From Thamnocephalis sphaerospora (taxonomy: Eukaryota; Zoopagomycota; Zoopagomycetes; Zoopagales; Sigmoideomycetaceae), in contig KZ992496.1 of NCBI GenBank assembly GCA_003614735.1, positions 1 through 41,397 on the forward strand: a DNA stretch of 41,397 bases, in the 5' to 3' direction. The position numbers were made by a program, and so were the translations under genes. This document shows, one piece after another, positions 23,782 through 34,354 of the stretch. A model generated the notes under the pieces. The model saw nothing but the letters and a program-made list of their open reading frames with translations, was not told the origin of the DNA and did not search any database. Within the stretch, counting starts at the first letter, position 1; each line of letters starts with the position of its first letter.

Positions 23782-25402
23782 ATGGCTTCGCTGGCAAGCT
23801 TACCGCTGCTGACAAACTATGAAGTGGCCGCGGCTGCTGCGGCCGTGGTCGTGGCTGCAGCTGCCATTACCATAGCGCCAGTGCGTGGAAAGCAAGCACT
23901 CCGGCCGACACCGGCAACGTCTGCTCTCTTACTGCAAGCTGGGTCGTCTCAGGAGAGCCCGATGGTGTTTGGCTGGCTTCTGGCGCTGGTGGATACCTTC
24001 CTCGTCTGGCTGTATGCACTCGGCATAACATCTTCAAGTTACAGTGGTCTAAAGGCACCCAAAGACAATGCAGCTAGCGCACCGCGTTCTGCCATAGTAG
24101 CGGTCGAGATAAATATGCCGGCTGCTCAAGCTGAAACAGAAGCAAGCCCACCCGCACGCGGAGCACGGGCAAGACGGCATCCTGCGGCCGACACTGATCG
24201 GGGGCGTCATCGCAGCTCAGATGGACGAGCGGCGACGTCATCCCAAAGTGGTGGTGCTGCTACCGGCTCGGTAGAACGCAGGAATATAGGTACGTTGCAC
24301 GTGTTGCTTGACAAGACGTGGTGCCAGCATGTGCTGCCTTGCTTACATGTTGTCTGGTTGACAAATCCGTTCAGCAAACACATCTGAGCGAACTAGCGCA
24401 GCAGCCATGTCGGTTGTAGGCGCACCAGCACGCAAAACACTTGTGCTGGATCTGGATGAGACACTGGTGCATGCTGACCAGCACGGCGGACAGCGTGTGG
24501 ACCATGTCGTTGAGGTGGTGATGGAGGGTCACGCGCAGCTCTACTTTATCAGCAAGCGACCACACACCGACTATTTTCTCAGCAAGGTGGGTGCACCCGA
24601 CGGTCTTTGAGGCTGATACGCGTAACACCCATCGGCGCTATCTGCCGCTATCTGCTGTTCACGGCGACCACGACTGCTGGCTAATTGCTCTGTACGGCCA
24701 TCCTGTGATGGTGGCTAGGTGAGCCAGTGGTATGAACTGGTTATATTTACCGCATCGCTGCCCGAGTACGCGGATCCGGTGATCGATTGGCTGGATCCCG
24801 ACCGATGCTATTTCAAGCAGCGGCTATTCCGCGATGCATGTACACCGCGCGGCTTCAGCTTTGCCAAAGATCTGACGCGTGCTGAGGCGGATCTATCGCG
24901 AGTGGTGCTTGTGGACAATTCGCCCATTTCCTTTGCGCTGCACAAGGGTAAGTGCGGTGGTAGAATGCGATGAGTGCAAGTTGGTATGCTTACACTTGCG
25001 TTGATGGGCGTACTAGAAAACGGATTGCCGATCCTTGGCTGGTACAGCGATCAGCACGACGAAGCGCTGCTGGAGCTGTTGCCGGTACTGGACGCGCTGC
25101 GATTTGTCAGCGATGTGCGGTCCATTTTGCGCCTTCGACTGTGCGGCACGAGTGCGGCCGGTGGTCTGGCCCGGCGTACTGCTCGGCTGCCGGCTTCCGT
25201 CAGCGTGCGGCAGGATGTGCCCGAAAGCAGCGGCGAAAACGGGTTTTCTGCATCTGCTTTGCGTGCGGCCGCATCCACACACACGCGTGCCGACGAATCG
25301 TCCCCGGCTGCTGCTGGTGGTGGCAGTACGCCCACAAGTGCGCGGCAACGCCGTGCTGCGCGCTCTTCCGCCGGTGAAACAGGTCAAACGCAGCACCGGT
25401 AG
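23782..25402 (+). CDS. Nem1/CTDNEP1 (Dullard)-like HAD phosphatase
   Basis: Four exons (23782-24289, 24402-24586, 24719-24947, 25017-25402) give about 435 residues. Nem1-type phosphatases sit in the ER/nuclear membrane and dephosphorylate lipin/Pah1, controlling phosphatidic acid use. The N-terminus has an Ala/Val-rich hydrophobic segment (residues ~13-35) and a second ([20 protein letters not shown]), as in Nem1. After a disordered Arg/Ser linker comes the FCP1-like domain: [12 protein letters not shown] (nucleophile Asp about residue 186), [23 protein letters not shown] and VLVDNSP, then [20 protein letters not shown] and DVRSIL. All catalytic motifs are intact. A ~75-residue low-complexity tail follows the domain. 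The second exon start is ambiguous (24402, 24405 or 24420); all three keep frame. Other SCP-type phosphatases are possible, but the two N-terminal membrane segments favour Nem1. Confidence 0.88.
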
Positions 25403-26479
25403 ACGGTCGCAAACTGGCGACGCAGCGGTGTTTTGCCAAGTCACGCGGTCACAAACAAGCGATGGCCTTTGTGCAGGCTATGCTGGGGCATGGTGTGTGG
25501 CAAAGAGAGAGAAAGAGAGAGAGCGCGCGTGTGTGTGTGTGTGTGTGCGTGTGTGACGCGCGTGTATCCGTTCATCGATGATAGAAAGCATCATTTCAAC
25601 TGTGCAAACCGGTTCGACGGGAGGTGCATTGGCGTAAGCCGCATGATTATTTTTCACGTGTCAGGACTGGCCGCCATTGCTGGTCCCCTGACGAACGCGT
25701 GCATGAGTACTGGGCTGGTCTCCAAGCACACATTGCGGTGCCAGCAGCGGATGAGCGCTTGTGTGCCTATGCGGTAGCGGCTTCGATCAGCGGGCCAATG
25801 CCATCGCCGGTGGGAGACGCGAAAAAGCGCGCCACGACACTTTGGGTCGCTTAATGCAGTTGCACGTGGATGGCTGGCTGGCTTAGTGGCAGCTTTTCTC
25901 CGCAGCCAGCGCAAGCGTAATGGTCGCACATCGCGCCTGTCCAGCGGATGCACACAGTCCACGGCGGCCATGCGGGTCACACCAGTCGTGCTTGCCTACT
26001 CGTACATGCATGGCCGCGAGCGCCGCAAACTCGGAAGCAGCGTTGACGTACTAGCGGTAGCACAATGGCGCGGGCTTGCACCGTGCAAGGGCGGCCAGGC
26101 GCAACCAGTCCGGCAACGCCGACAGCGAGTCCACATGGCTTTATCGCCACCAGGTCGCCGGTGCTGACCCGCTGCCACCACCGCCGCCGCCTGCGATGGC
26201 CACGCTTGGCCAGGTATGCACTGGGTAGGCTGCACATGCAAGCACGTACGCGTGTCGACCGTGCTCGTACGCACGCACACGAGCTTGCAAAATGGCGTGC
26301 GTCCGCAAGCGACTTGTACGGTTGCCGTCAGTGGCAATGATCGCCGCTGCCATGGTTGGACAGGCACCTTGAAGCGCCACCCATCTGGACATTGCCGAAG
26401 ACGCCATATGCCTCATCCGCCGGGCCATTTTCCGATTCGTCCGCCCTAGCCGTCATCGCCAGCTACGCGCGCCACGCTG
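25403..26479 (+). other. Unresolved region, possible broken-up or intron-rich gene
   Basis: Several short + frames look protein-like but I could not join them with confidence. About 25660-25850 encodes a frame containing DERVHEYWAGLQAHIAV. About 25885-26060 contains RVTPVVLAYSYMHGRERRKL, faintly like the helix of a Pho80/Pcl-type cyclin box. About 26090-26213 contains ADSESTWLYRHQVAGADP then Pro-rich sequence ending at a CAG|GTATGC donor-like site. About 26341-26460 contains APPIWTLPKTPYASSAGPF. A small multi-exon gene, a pseudogene or chance open frames all remain possible; the cyclin idea is only a hint. Confidence 0.2.
25503..25554. repeat. GA/GT dinucleotide tract
   Basis: A (GA)n-rich run followed by a GC bridge and a (GT)n run just past the 3' end of the Nem1-like gene. 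A similar GA run lies at about 31228-31262. Confidence 0.85.
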
Positions 26480-29016
26480 ACATTGCCGCATTTTCACCTA
26501 TCGCCCCCTCGCTCGCACTCACTCTGCTGCGCACGCATGCATTATCAGTCTGCGTTCAGGCGGATGGCGAGTCCGGCTGCGTGCGCGCGCAATCTCTGCA
26601 CACACACAGTTCTCTCCTGGTCTCGCCCTCTTGCTCATCCACTCGCTCGTCTTGCTCTATCCCTCTTCCGTCGCTACTGTGCCCATACTCGTGTCTATAG
26701 TCCCCATCTGCTCTATCGCGTCCATCCATCGTCTGTATCTACTGGCGGCCGCGTCTGCGTTACGTCGACAGCCTTCCAGTGTGATCCCGTTTTGTGCGCT
26801 GTGCACACTGTATCCAAACCGCCGTTGCTGTTATTAAGCGTGCTACTCGTTGAACGTGCCACGCTCTAGTACCTCCCTCGCTCGGCCTTTGCTCGTGTCT
26901 ATTCTCCTTTTTCCACTTTCCTAGTTTGCTCGATCCTCTCCTCCTCCTCCTCCTCCTCCTCTTTCTCCATCTGCTCCTTCTCTAGCGGCTGTGCTGGGTA
27001 TCAACATCCGGCCCTGTACTCGCCTTTCATCATCCGCCCCTGCCTGCCTTTCTTGCACGCTCTCCCTTGGTGAGAACGCTAGCCAGACCGCTGCGGCTGC
27101 GCGCACCTTTGTACGCACGTGTTTGCGCGTCAACGACCACTTCTGCTCCTTCCTCCTCCCTTCCATCCATTGTGCATTTTGACTGTCTGTGCGCGTACGC
27201 ATTCGGCTCGTACCACACAGCCTGCCGCTGTCTACCCATCAGCAGCCTTCTCAAACCGCACTGCTGCCCCGCCCTGCCACGTTGCTTATTCTCCGTCTCT
27301 CACCTATCATCATCAGCGACGGCCGGCTGCCTGCTGGTCATTGTGCGCGCATTGTCATCCACACATTCCATACCCCACGGCCGCTGCAGCAAGTTCTGCC
27401 CATAGGTCCCTTGCGGTTCGCCTACACGTGGCCTATTCGACCCTTGCGGTTCGCCTTGGTCATTGTCGTTGTGCTGCTGCTGGTGGTGGTTGCTCTCGCG
27501 ATTGGCGTGGCTCCCTCTTCTGCTCCTGTTGTCAACGGTTGTAGCATTCTTGTCAATCTCCATCGCCGTCCACTGTTCTGGACTTTTTTTCGCACGTGCT
27601 TCTCTTTCCCTCAACACCTGTCCGCCCTGAGCGTACCCGACGCATCGTCCACCGTTGCACGTCTCCTGCCGGACTGTTCCAGCCCATCGTTCCTCCCTAC
27701 CTTGTATACGCTGTCTGCCATCCATTGACCTGTTCCGACTTCATCTGCTTCTATTCCCGTCGGCTGTGTAGCGATCCGCTTGACTGCGTTCAGATCCTCC
27801 GTCGATACCATTGCTGTATAAGACTAGGCGCATACAGGCTGCCCTGTTCACATCCTCCACCCTACCTGGCCTGATTTCTCGTCTTTTATCGCAAACCACC
27901 ACCCGTACCAATCTCTCCATTGCTGTTTTACGCTTACGATTATCCGTCTTTTGCTCTGGTCGCCAGTTTCCACCATTGTCACCGACCAAGTGCATCCCAC
28001 GCATTATTATTGCTCTCTCTCTCTGCCGACACTGTCGTGGTAATAGCGTCACATTTACGCCATTTTCTCATCTCCTCGTGCTTGTACTTGCATCCGCACC
28101 CGCAACGATCGTCATTCCCGCGAATCGCTCACCATCTGCAACTCCACGCGTCCTTGGGACTTTTGCGTGCTCTTCTCGTAAGTTGGCTGCTATTGCGCCG
28201 CACGCGCTGTCATCACGGGGTGTATTTTTGGCTCGCGCGTCTAAAGCCGCGGCAGCTGCATCCCCCCGGCTGCTTTGCTCATTTTGCCCTCGTCTGACTT
28301 TTGTCGCTAACGCCATCTACGCTGCTACACCGTGTCTTCTGCGACGGATACTATCCCGATTCGGTCACGCCAACGCCACACAAAGCCAGCCTACGATATC
28401 TCGACACGGCCCAGGCGAGAACGCCTGCCGCTTTAGCACCGAGTTGGTCCCGCGCTTTACGACCACACGCCTTTCCTGTCTGCGTTTGTCCAACACACGC
28501 GCTCGCCCTTTTGCCTGCAGACTGCCTGCACGACTGTCGTGCCCGCTCCACGCAAGACGGTGAGCAGGCCGAGAAGCCGTCGCTTCCCAGGGTGCATCGG
28601 CACAAATAGTAGCGCCATCCGTTTGTCCGCTCAAGCTTGCCAATCCCTGCTACTTTCTTTTCTCGTCCTGACCACGCTTTGGCGGTGTCTATCGCTCAGC
28701 TCGGCTGCCTTGCACGGTATTTCGCCAAGCGCGTGCCTTGCTATCGCGCGCCCACTTTGCCGTCTACTTTGCTTGACTAGCCTGCGCAGCACATCCACCT
28801 CTCCATCACCCTTTTCCAGCGCCCCCTTCCATCGCCGGCTTATTTACGGCCGCACACAACGACGCTCAAGGCTTGTTGTTGGCGTACACCCCAGCCAGAC
28901 ACTGCTACTGGTGCGCAGTGAAACGCAAAAAGTCGTGCTCCGCCATTTCCACGTAATTCTCTGGTCACTTGCAACCTTTTACCTTCCGCCGCCGCTCGCT
29001 CTCATTCTCCGCTGCC
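26480..29016 (+). other. 2.5-kb CT-rich leader before the small membrane-protein gene
   Basis: The + strand is strongly pyrimidine-biased over most of this stretch, including a (TCC)n run at about 26939-26963. Open frames of up to 250 codons exist (27811-28563) but have the Leu/Ser/Arg/Cys-rich composition expected of read CT-rich DNA and match no family I know. A GTAAGT donor-like site at 28178-28183 could mark a 5' UTR intron. I regard it as promoter plus long 5' leader for the gene at 29017. Confidence 0.4.
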
Positions 29017-29580
29017 ATGGCTCTGTTCTCTGCTGTCCGTCGCTACCTGCTGCCGGCGCTGCGACTAGCGCGCTTTATGGTCGTCTGGACCACCATTACC
29101 TTGACGCTCTGGGTGCTGGCTTTTCCCGTTATTGCACGCGAGGTGTTCAAGGGACTCTTGCGCAAGAACGCCACCCGTCGTACGGCCAATCCCTGGGCAC
29201 GCACGCAGACTGAAACGCCCAATCCGCAACACCATGGACGTCGCAGTACTTCCAACGACGGAGCGTCGCGCCCAACCGCGCCGCGCCGAGCCTCGACTGA
29301 CACGGCCAACTGGTCCCGCAGCAACGCGACGCGCTCTCGGCGCACTAGCGTTCACGGTAATGGCGACGAAGTCAACGGCGGCTGCGTGCCGCCAAAGTCT
29401 CAGCCGTCGGCCTACCACACGCACGCGCACGACGCTTCGATGAACGGCCGGCCGGCGTATACGCCACGGACCAGCGTGCGTACGCCGCCTTCACCACCAC
29501 GCAGCACCTCGCCACCGGCTGCCTCGCGCGCTCATTATACGCACGCGGATGGCGCTCGTCCAACCACCTGGCACGTGTAA
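29017..29580 (+). CDS. Small basic single-pass membrane protein, unknown function
   Basis: Intronless, 187 residues, with the ATG in strong Kozak context (gctgccATGg). One long hydrophobic stretch spans about residues 18-42 (FMVVWTTITLTLWVLAFPVIA), preceded by a short basic N-terminus. The remainder is polar and disordered, rich in Thr, Ser, Arg, Pro and His (RTSVRTPPSPPRSTSPPAAS near the end). It looks like an N-terminally anchored protein with a cytosolic or lumenal tail. I do not recognise a family. Codon usage (G/C third positions) resembles the recognised genes, which supports it being real. Confidence 0.6.
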   Translation: MALFSAVRRYLLPALRLARFMVVWTTITLTLWVLAFPVIAREVFKGLLRKNATRRTANPWARTQTETPNPQHHGRRSTSNDGASRPTAPRRASTDTANWSRSNATRSRRTSVHGNGDEVNGGCVPPKSQPSAYHTHAHDASMNGRPAYTPRTSVRTPPSPPRSTSPPAASRAHYTHADGARPTTWHV

Positions 29581-31360
29581 GCAGGTGGCATTTTGCACCT
29601 GCGCACTGGCCCTGCCACTGCTGCTGCCGCTGCCCTTTCCGGATGCGCTATATTTGTTTCCGAGTTGCCGGGCTGTCATGATCGCCGACTTTCTATTGTC
29701 ACCTTTTGCGCTGCCATCCCTTTCTCCATCTCACGTTACTCTGTCGCCGCAAACCCACCCTCTACCACCGTCGCCCCATCTCTCAAGGCCTCTATTGCAT
29801 GCCTGTCTCTGACCACCACGCCCATTTGGCTTCGCTGAAAAGGCGTACTGACGCTGTGCGCGGACATGGCATGTCCTTGTCGCTCAGTCACCTGGTATGC
29901 CGCTGCAACGCGGCGTAACATCGGTGCAATGCCACTGATTTGCGGAATGGTAGGCCAAGCAAACGGCGGGCGGCGGTCGTTGTACGGTGTTTGCTAACGT
30001 CGCCACCTATCACTACGCTGCCCATAGTCGGACGCTTGGCCGTTATGCAGACACCATGACATGCGACCAGTATCGTCTACGTTCAGTGGTCAGACGGCAT
30101 GCTGCACTTGTGCTGTATATTTCGATGCACCTACTTTGGCATGACGCATTCCATCTCGCTATTACCATTACGACCATCGCCTCTGCCGTCGCCAGCTTAC
30201 CATCACTGTCACTTGACGACCCTTGGAACGTGTGCTGCGGCGCTGTCTGCGCTTTGCAGCCCTGGCTTATGCTTGTGACCGGCGACACTGGCCACTGTCG
30301 GCTTTATCCGTGTCGTTGCCACTCTTTCCATTCCCTAGCTCTCCTCCTCCTCCTCCTATCTTCACCGGCCTGCGCTCGTCACAAGTGCAACTCGCCTGTG
30401 CGCGTGCGCGCCGCCCGCAGTATGACGCGCTGGTTGCACCTGTACCTGTGTGTATACGCAATCGGGCTTCATTGTAGTCACTGCCGCCATCCGTCTGCGC
30501 CTGTTCTGCGCCCGAGTTTGGTCCATGCAGTCTGAAAATGGCCACACTTTTAGCTCGACGCACTGCCGTCCTATGCTCCGGCTGCGCTGCTGTCACTGCT
30601 GCTGCTGCCGCCACAGCGAGGCACGCAAAGGATACGCTTGCGCTTGACGTTGGCAAAGACCATACGATCCTCCTTGTCGTCGGTTTTCTTTCCGTCCTTC
30701 TTTTCGTTGTCTTGTCGCCGACTTACCGCCCGGTCATCCGTATCCGCCGTATTCTGCGGTAGGCTTTTATAGCCGCCCTTTTTACGTTTCTTCCATCGTT
30801 TGTCTGCCCGCTTGTTTGCTGCTACTTGCCCGACCAGGCATTTTCCGTCTTGGTTTCCGTGCCTTTTCGTTTGCTACGACTACCATGCGTGACACACACA
30901 CATACGCACGTATGCGCAAGTCCATGCCTTTGTTGTTTTTATACCTTCCGACCTGCCTAGTTGTCACATTGCAGCAAGCGCCACACCATGTGCACCATCA
31001 TATTTTGGTACACGCACACACACGCTTACGATGCTGTGCTTTGCATGTTTCGTAATGGTATACATTACATCTTTTTTTGTTTCTACTATGTTGTCTATGG
31101 GCCGTTTGTGTGGGTGGATGTTTCTCATTTGTGTAGTGCTGCAAGAATGCGCGTACACACTGTCCCGCAGTCATATGCGCGTTCAGCCCTCAACGTGCCA
31201 TGTCCACGGCCGTGAACATATCAAGAAGGACAGTGAAGAGAGCGAGAAAGAGAGAGAGAGAGCATGAAGCAGCCGATTATTGCATTGTCAGAGCATATCC
31301 ACGTGCATACACGTAACGCTTGGCAAAGCGTGCTACTTTTATCCTGCTAAAATATGCCTG
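29581..31360. other. Gene-poor spacer between small membrane-protein gene and P450 3' end
   Basis: 1.8 kb, CT-rich on the + strand up to about 30900. It contains GT/CA-type repeats near 30890-31025 and a GA run at 31228-31262. Only one short ORF (30538-30762) is worth listing. Confidence 0.4.
30538..30762 (+). CDS. Possible 74-residue membrane microprotein
   Basis: The ATG at 30538 has a fair context (gaaaATGg). The N-terminal half is Ala/Arg-rich, like a mitochondrial presequence, and it is followed by a hydrophobic helix (ILLVVGFLSVLLFVVLS) and a basic end (RPVIRIRRILR). There is no family match and it lies in CT-rich DNA that produces Leu/Val-rich frames by chance, so it may not be a gene. 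Confidence 0.2.
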   Translation: MATLLARRTAVLCSGCAAVTAAAAATARHAKDTLALDVGKDHTILLVVGFLSVLLFVVLSPTYRPVIRIRRILR

Positions 31361-33384
31361 CTAATGGCGGTGCGTGACACGTATGTTTAGCGCCTGTCCA
31401 CGCGGTGTGAGTGCAAATATGCAGCGTGGTGTCATATCATCGCCTGGTACGCGCTCCAGATTGAAGCGGCGCACTAGACTTGCAATGGCAACGCGAAGTT
31501 CTAGCTGGGCTAGACTGTATATCCCATGGCAAGTGTTAGCAATCTGCAAAAAGATACCTGGACACAAGGCGGTACACTTACTGGCGACCGACACAAGCAC
31601 GTGCGCCAGTGGAGAAGGGAAAGAACGCGTGCTTTTGTTCGTTTAGCACTTCGTCTTCTACGAGCCAGCGTTCTGGCTGGAACGCGTCTGGCTGTGGCCA
31701 AAGCTGCTCCCACCGGTTCAGCAGATACTGGCTGGCAAAGACGTTGATCTGCACACGTATTAGCACATGTCGTGCGCGGTAGTCCTTTGTCTGCCTTACC
31801 TTGGCGGGCAGAAAGTGGCCGCAGAGTTTGGCGCCACTTTCAGGCACAACTCTGTGCGCATCTGCTGTGGCGGTAGGATACAGGCGTAGTGACTCGTTCA
31901 GGACAGCGTTCAAATAGGCCAGGTCCTTGAGCATCTTGTGCGTGATGGGCGCACTTGCGTCGGGAATGGCAGCATCCAGTTCGGCACGCAGCCGCTCTAG
32001 AGCTTTGGGGTGCTCAAGCAGAGCGTGTATGGTCCACGTACAGCAGTTGGCGGTAGTATCGGTGCCCGCTTGCAGCTGGAGGATCAGCTCGCCAGCTAGC
32101 TCTAGCTCCGAGGTTGCGGCTGGTGCAGCCACTTCTTCGCCCACACTCGGACGAGCAGCAGCCAGGAAACGCTGCAGAGCATCGACACGCACCGTCTCTG
32201 TCCCCAAACGCTCTCTGATGGCATCCAAGCCAAACTACAAAGTGCACGTCAAGGTCAGTGGCAGACACTGCAAACGCAATATATCCTTTCCACTGCCCAC
32301 CTTGATTACTTTTTTGCGCTGTATTGCAAGCCGAGGGAAAATCCAGCTGGCCACACGCTCTCCAAGCGGTATTTGCTGTAGTGCTGCGATCAACCGGCTG
32401 CTTGCCACGCCTGATGAGACAGCGACTTACCGCTAGCTGCAGGAGAAGCATACTCAGTGTCCAGGTAAGCATGTTGTCGCCACCGTTATCATCCTCCAAC
32501 AGACGAATGTTGCGCCCAAAGACAACGTCGCTAACCACATCCTGTTGGATCGTTAGCAGTCTGTTGCTGGCGTACAGGATACCATCTCAGACGTACAAAT
32601 GCCATGTAGCAGAATAGCTGATGGACATTGACAATGTCTCCGGTGTCGGCATGTCGTTGGAGTCGTTCCACTAGAGGCTCAGCGCCAGCAGCAATCACGA
32701 TAGACTCCATCTCGTCGATTGCTACTTTGCTGAACATGGGCGCAATCATTCTATGCTGCAGCATGGCCCATGTGTGAGCTAGCAGTCTAATAATTATGAT
32801 ACCGGCCAATGTACACACCTTTGCTTTGTATAGTACTGGCTCGCTGTAGGTGCGTGCCTGCGTGAGCATCAAGCGGAAACCATTGCGAAAGCAATACACG
32901 ACTAAGCTTACGTGACCGACAAGAGATTCGGGTGACCCGTGAACGCGCAGTTGTTGTACATGGCGCCCTTGACGAACTTGTGTGTTCCCAAAATTGTACG
33001 CGCCGCCTCGACGCTGCGGGCGCTTAGGATATCAGGCGCTTTGGTTGGGATACAACAATCGTCGCATGTCAGATGGCGCGTACCTGTAGTCCGCGTGTTA
33101 CGGCAACGTACCCACTCGTACCAGTGGGCCATACTGGTCATGCAAGCGTCGTAGCCACTCGAGCTGAATGCCGAGTGCAAACAGTACCATGTACGGTAGG
33201 CTGGACAGCGCGCAGTACCATGGGCCAGGTACGTGTCGTAGCTGAGAACGGACTTTGTGGCGGTATATCTGAATAGCCGCGCGATTAGCCAAGCGCCATA
33301 CGGGACCGTGCGGAGGATGCCTACTATGATGGCTACATAGACGAGCACGGATGCTCCAACGTAAACTGCCAGGGCTTCTAGCAT
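31361..33384 (-). CDS. Cytochrome P450 monooxygenase
   Basis: Ten exons (33384-33325, 33268-33112, 33038-32912, 32843-32819, 32755-32597, 32541-32431, 32375-32301, 32234-31800, 31748-31582, 31514-31361) give 489 residues. Microsomal P450s use heme and NADPH-P450 reductase to hydroxylate small substrates. The protein has an N-terminal anchor (YVGASVLVYVAII), the proline hinge HVPGPWY and YGPLVRVAPDILS. Further landmarks are I-helix AGTDTT (294-299), K-helix ESLR (352-355), FQPERW (406-411) and the heme loop FFPFSTGARACVGRH with ligand Cys435. All essential motifs are present and the length is normal. Exon 4 is only 25 nt. No other secondary-metabolism gene is adjacent, so the substrate is unknown. 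Confidence 0.93.
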
Positions 33385-34354
33385 GGTGGGCGGGTGTTAC
33401 ACGGTAACAGGGTCAAGGGTGGTATTGGCGGCGCGATGCCGAGGTAGCGTTCGGTATGCTGATTTAAAGGGCGGTGCTGCGATGGTACCAGAGGCGGCTT
33501 CCCATGCAATAGCACGCAGGCGTTGCCCTGCTTGTGTCCGGCGAGCATGCGAACATAACGTGGCACTTGGCAACCACGCTGCTAGTGGTACCAGCGTGCA
33601 TCAATTTGAGGCGGCATCGACGAGGCCGAGCCAACCGACGTGGCGGCGATGTAGGCGGCATGGTGACCTGCAAATCGGTCACGCTTGACCGCCGGTCCCA
33701 TGCACTCCTCCAGCTGCGTGCAGGCCAATGCAGCAGGTGGCCACAGCGAAATTTGCTTTTGTCTACTGGCAGGCACCATCCATCTGTAGTCCCGTGACGC
33801 TCTGTAATACCCTGATGGTGTGCGAGGATGACGGTACGCGCATGACTGCACCAACCATTTGTGCATTGTACCAGTTCGCTGCTGTTTCGCGCGCAGTTGG
33901 ACCTCACCGACATTGGTGCAGCAGTCGAGTGCAGTTGTTGCTAGAGCCATGCTGCAATAGAAGGTGCCGCCCTTGGGCGCATGTGCGTCGCGCATACAGA
34001 GCGTAGCGTTGACCATCGCCTTGACGGGTGTGTGTGTGTGTGCCAACGCACATTGGCCCATGTGTACATGGTATGGGTGCCCGGCGCCATAGTCCGCCAG
34101 ACGCGTGCGGTACACCTCAATAGTCTGTGCTGGCAACCACTGCGCTAGCTGTATTGATATGCATGTGTGGACTGCTGCGCAGCAGCGTGCGCTGGAATAC
34201 AGCTATTAGGGCGTGAATATGGATATCGTCATTGGGGTATGGGCGGGACGGCAGGACAATGACGCATTAGACACAAAGTTATTAGGGTACACCCGATAGG
34301 TAGCGACGCGCGGCGATATAGAGCGCACATGTAGGTTTACGCTGCCAGCAGTTG
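33385..34354. other. Spacer between P450 and OPT genes
   Basis: 970 bases, both flanking genes on the minus strand. It should hold the P450 promoter and the OPT 3' UTR. A GT run lies at about 34029-34042. No convincing ORF or RNA was found. Confidence 0.45.

Noticed and set aside
25502-25556. GA/GT tract considered as a CRISPR-like or satellite array
   Set aside because: Plain dinucleotide runs with no spacers and no longer unit; simple microsatellite.
27811-28563. 250-codon + frame in the CT-rich leader
   Set aside because: Composition (Leu, Ser, Arg, Cys) is what CT-rich DNA gives by chance; no domain, no membrane pattern and no good start context.
33582-34136. 184-codon minus frame between P450 and OPT
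   Set aside because: Cys/His-rich scattered composition, start not ATG-optimal, no family features, and no support from splice signals.
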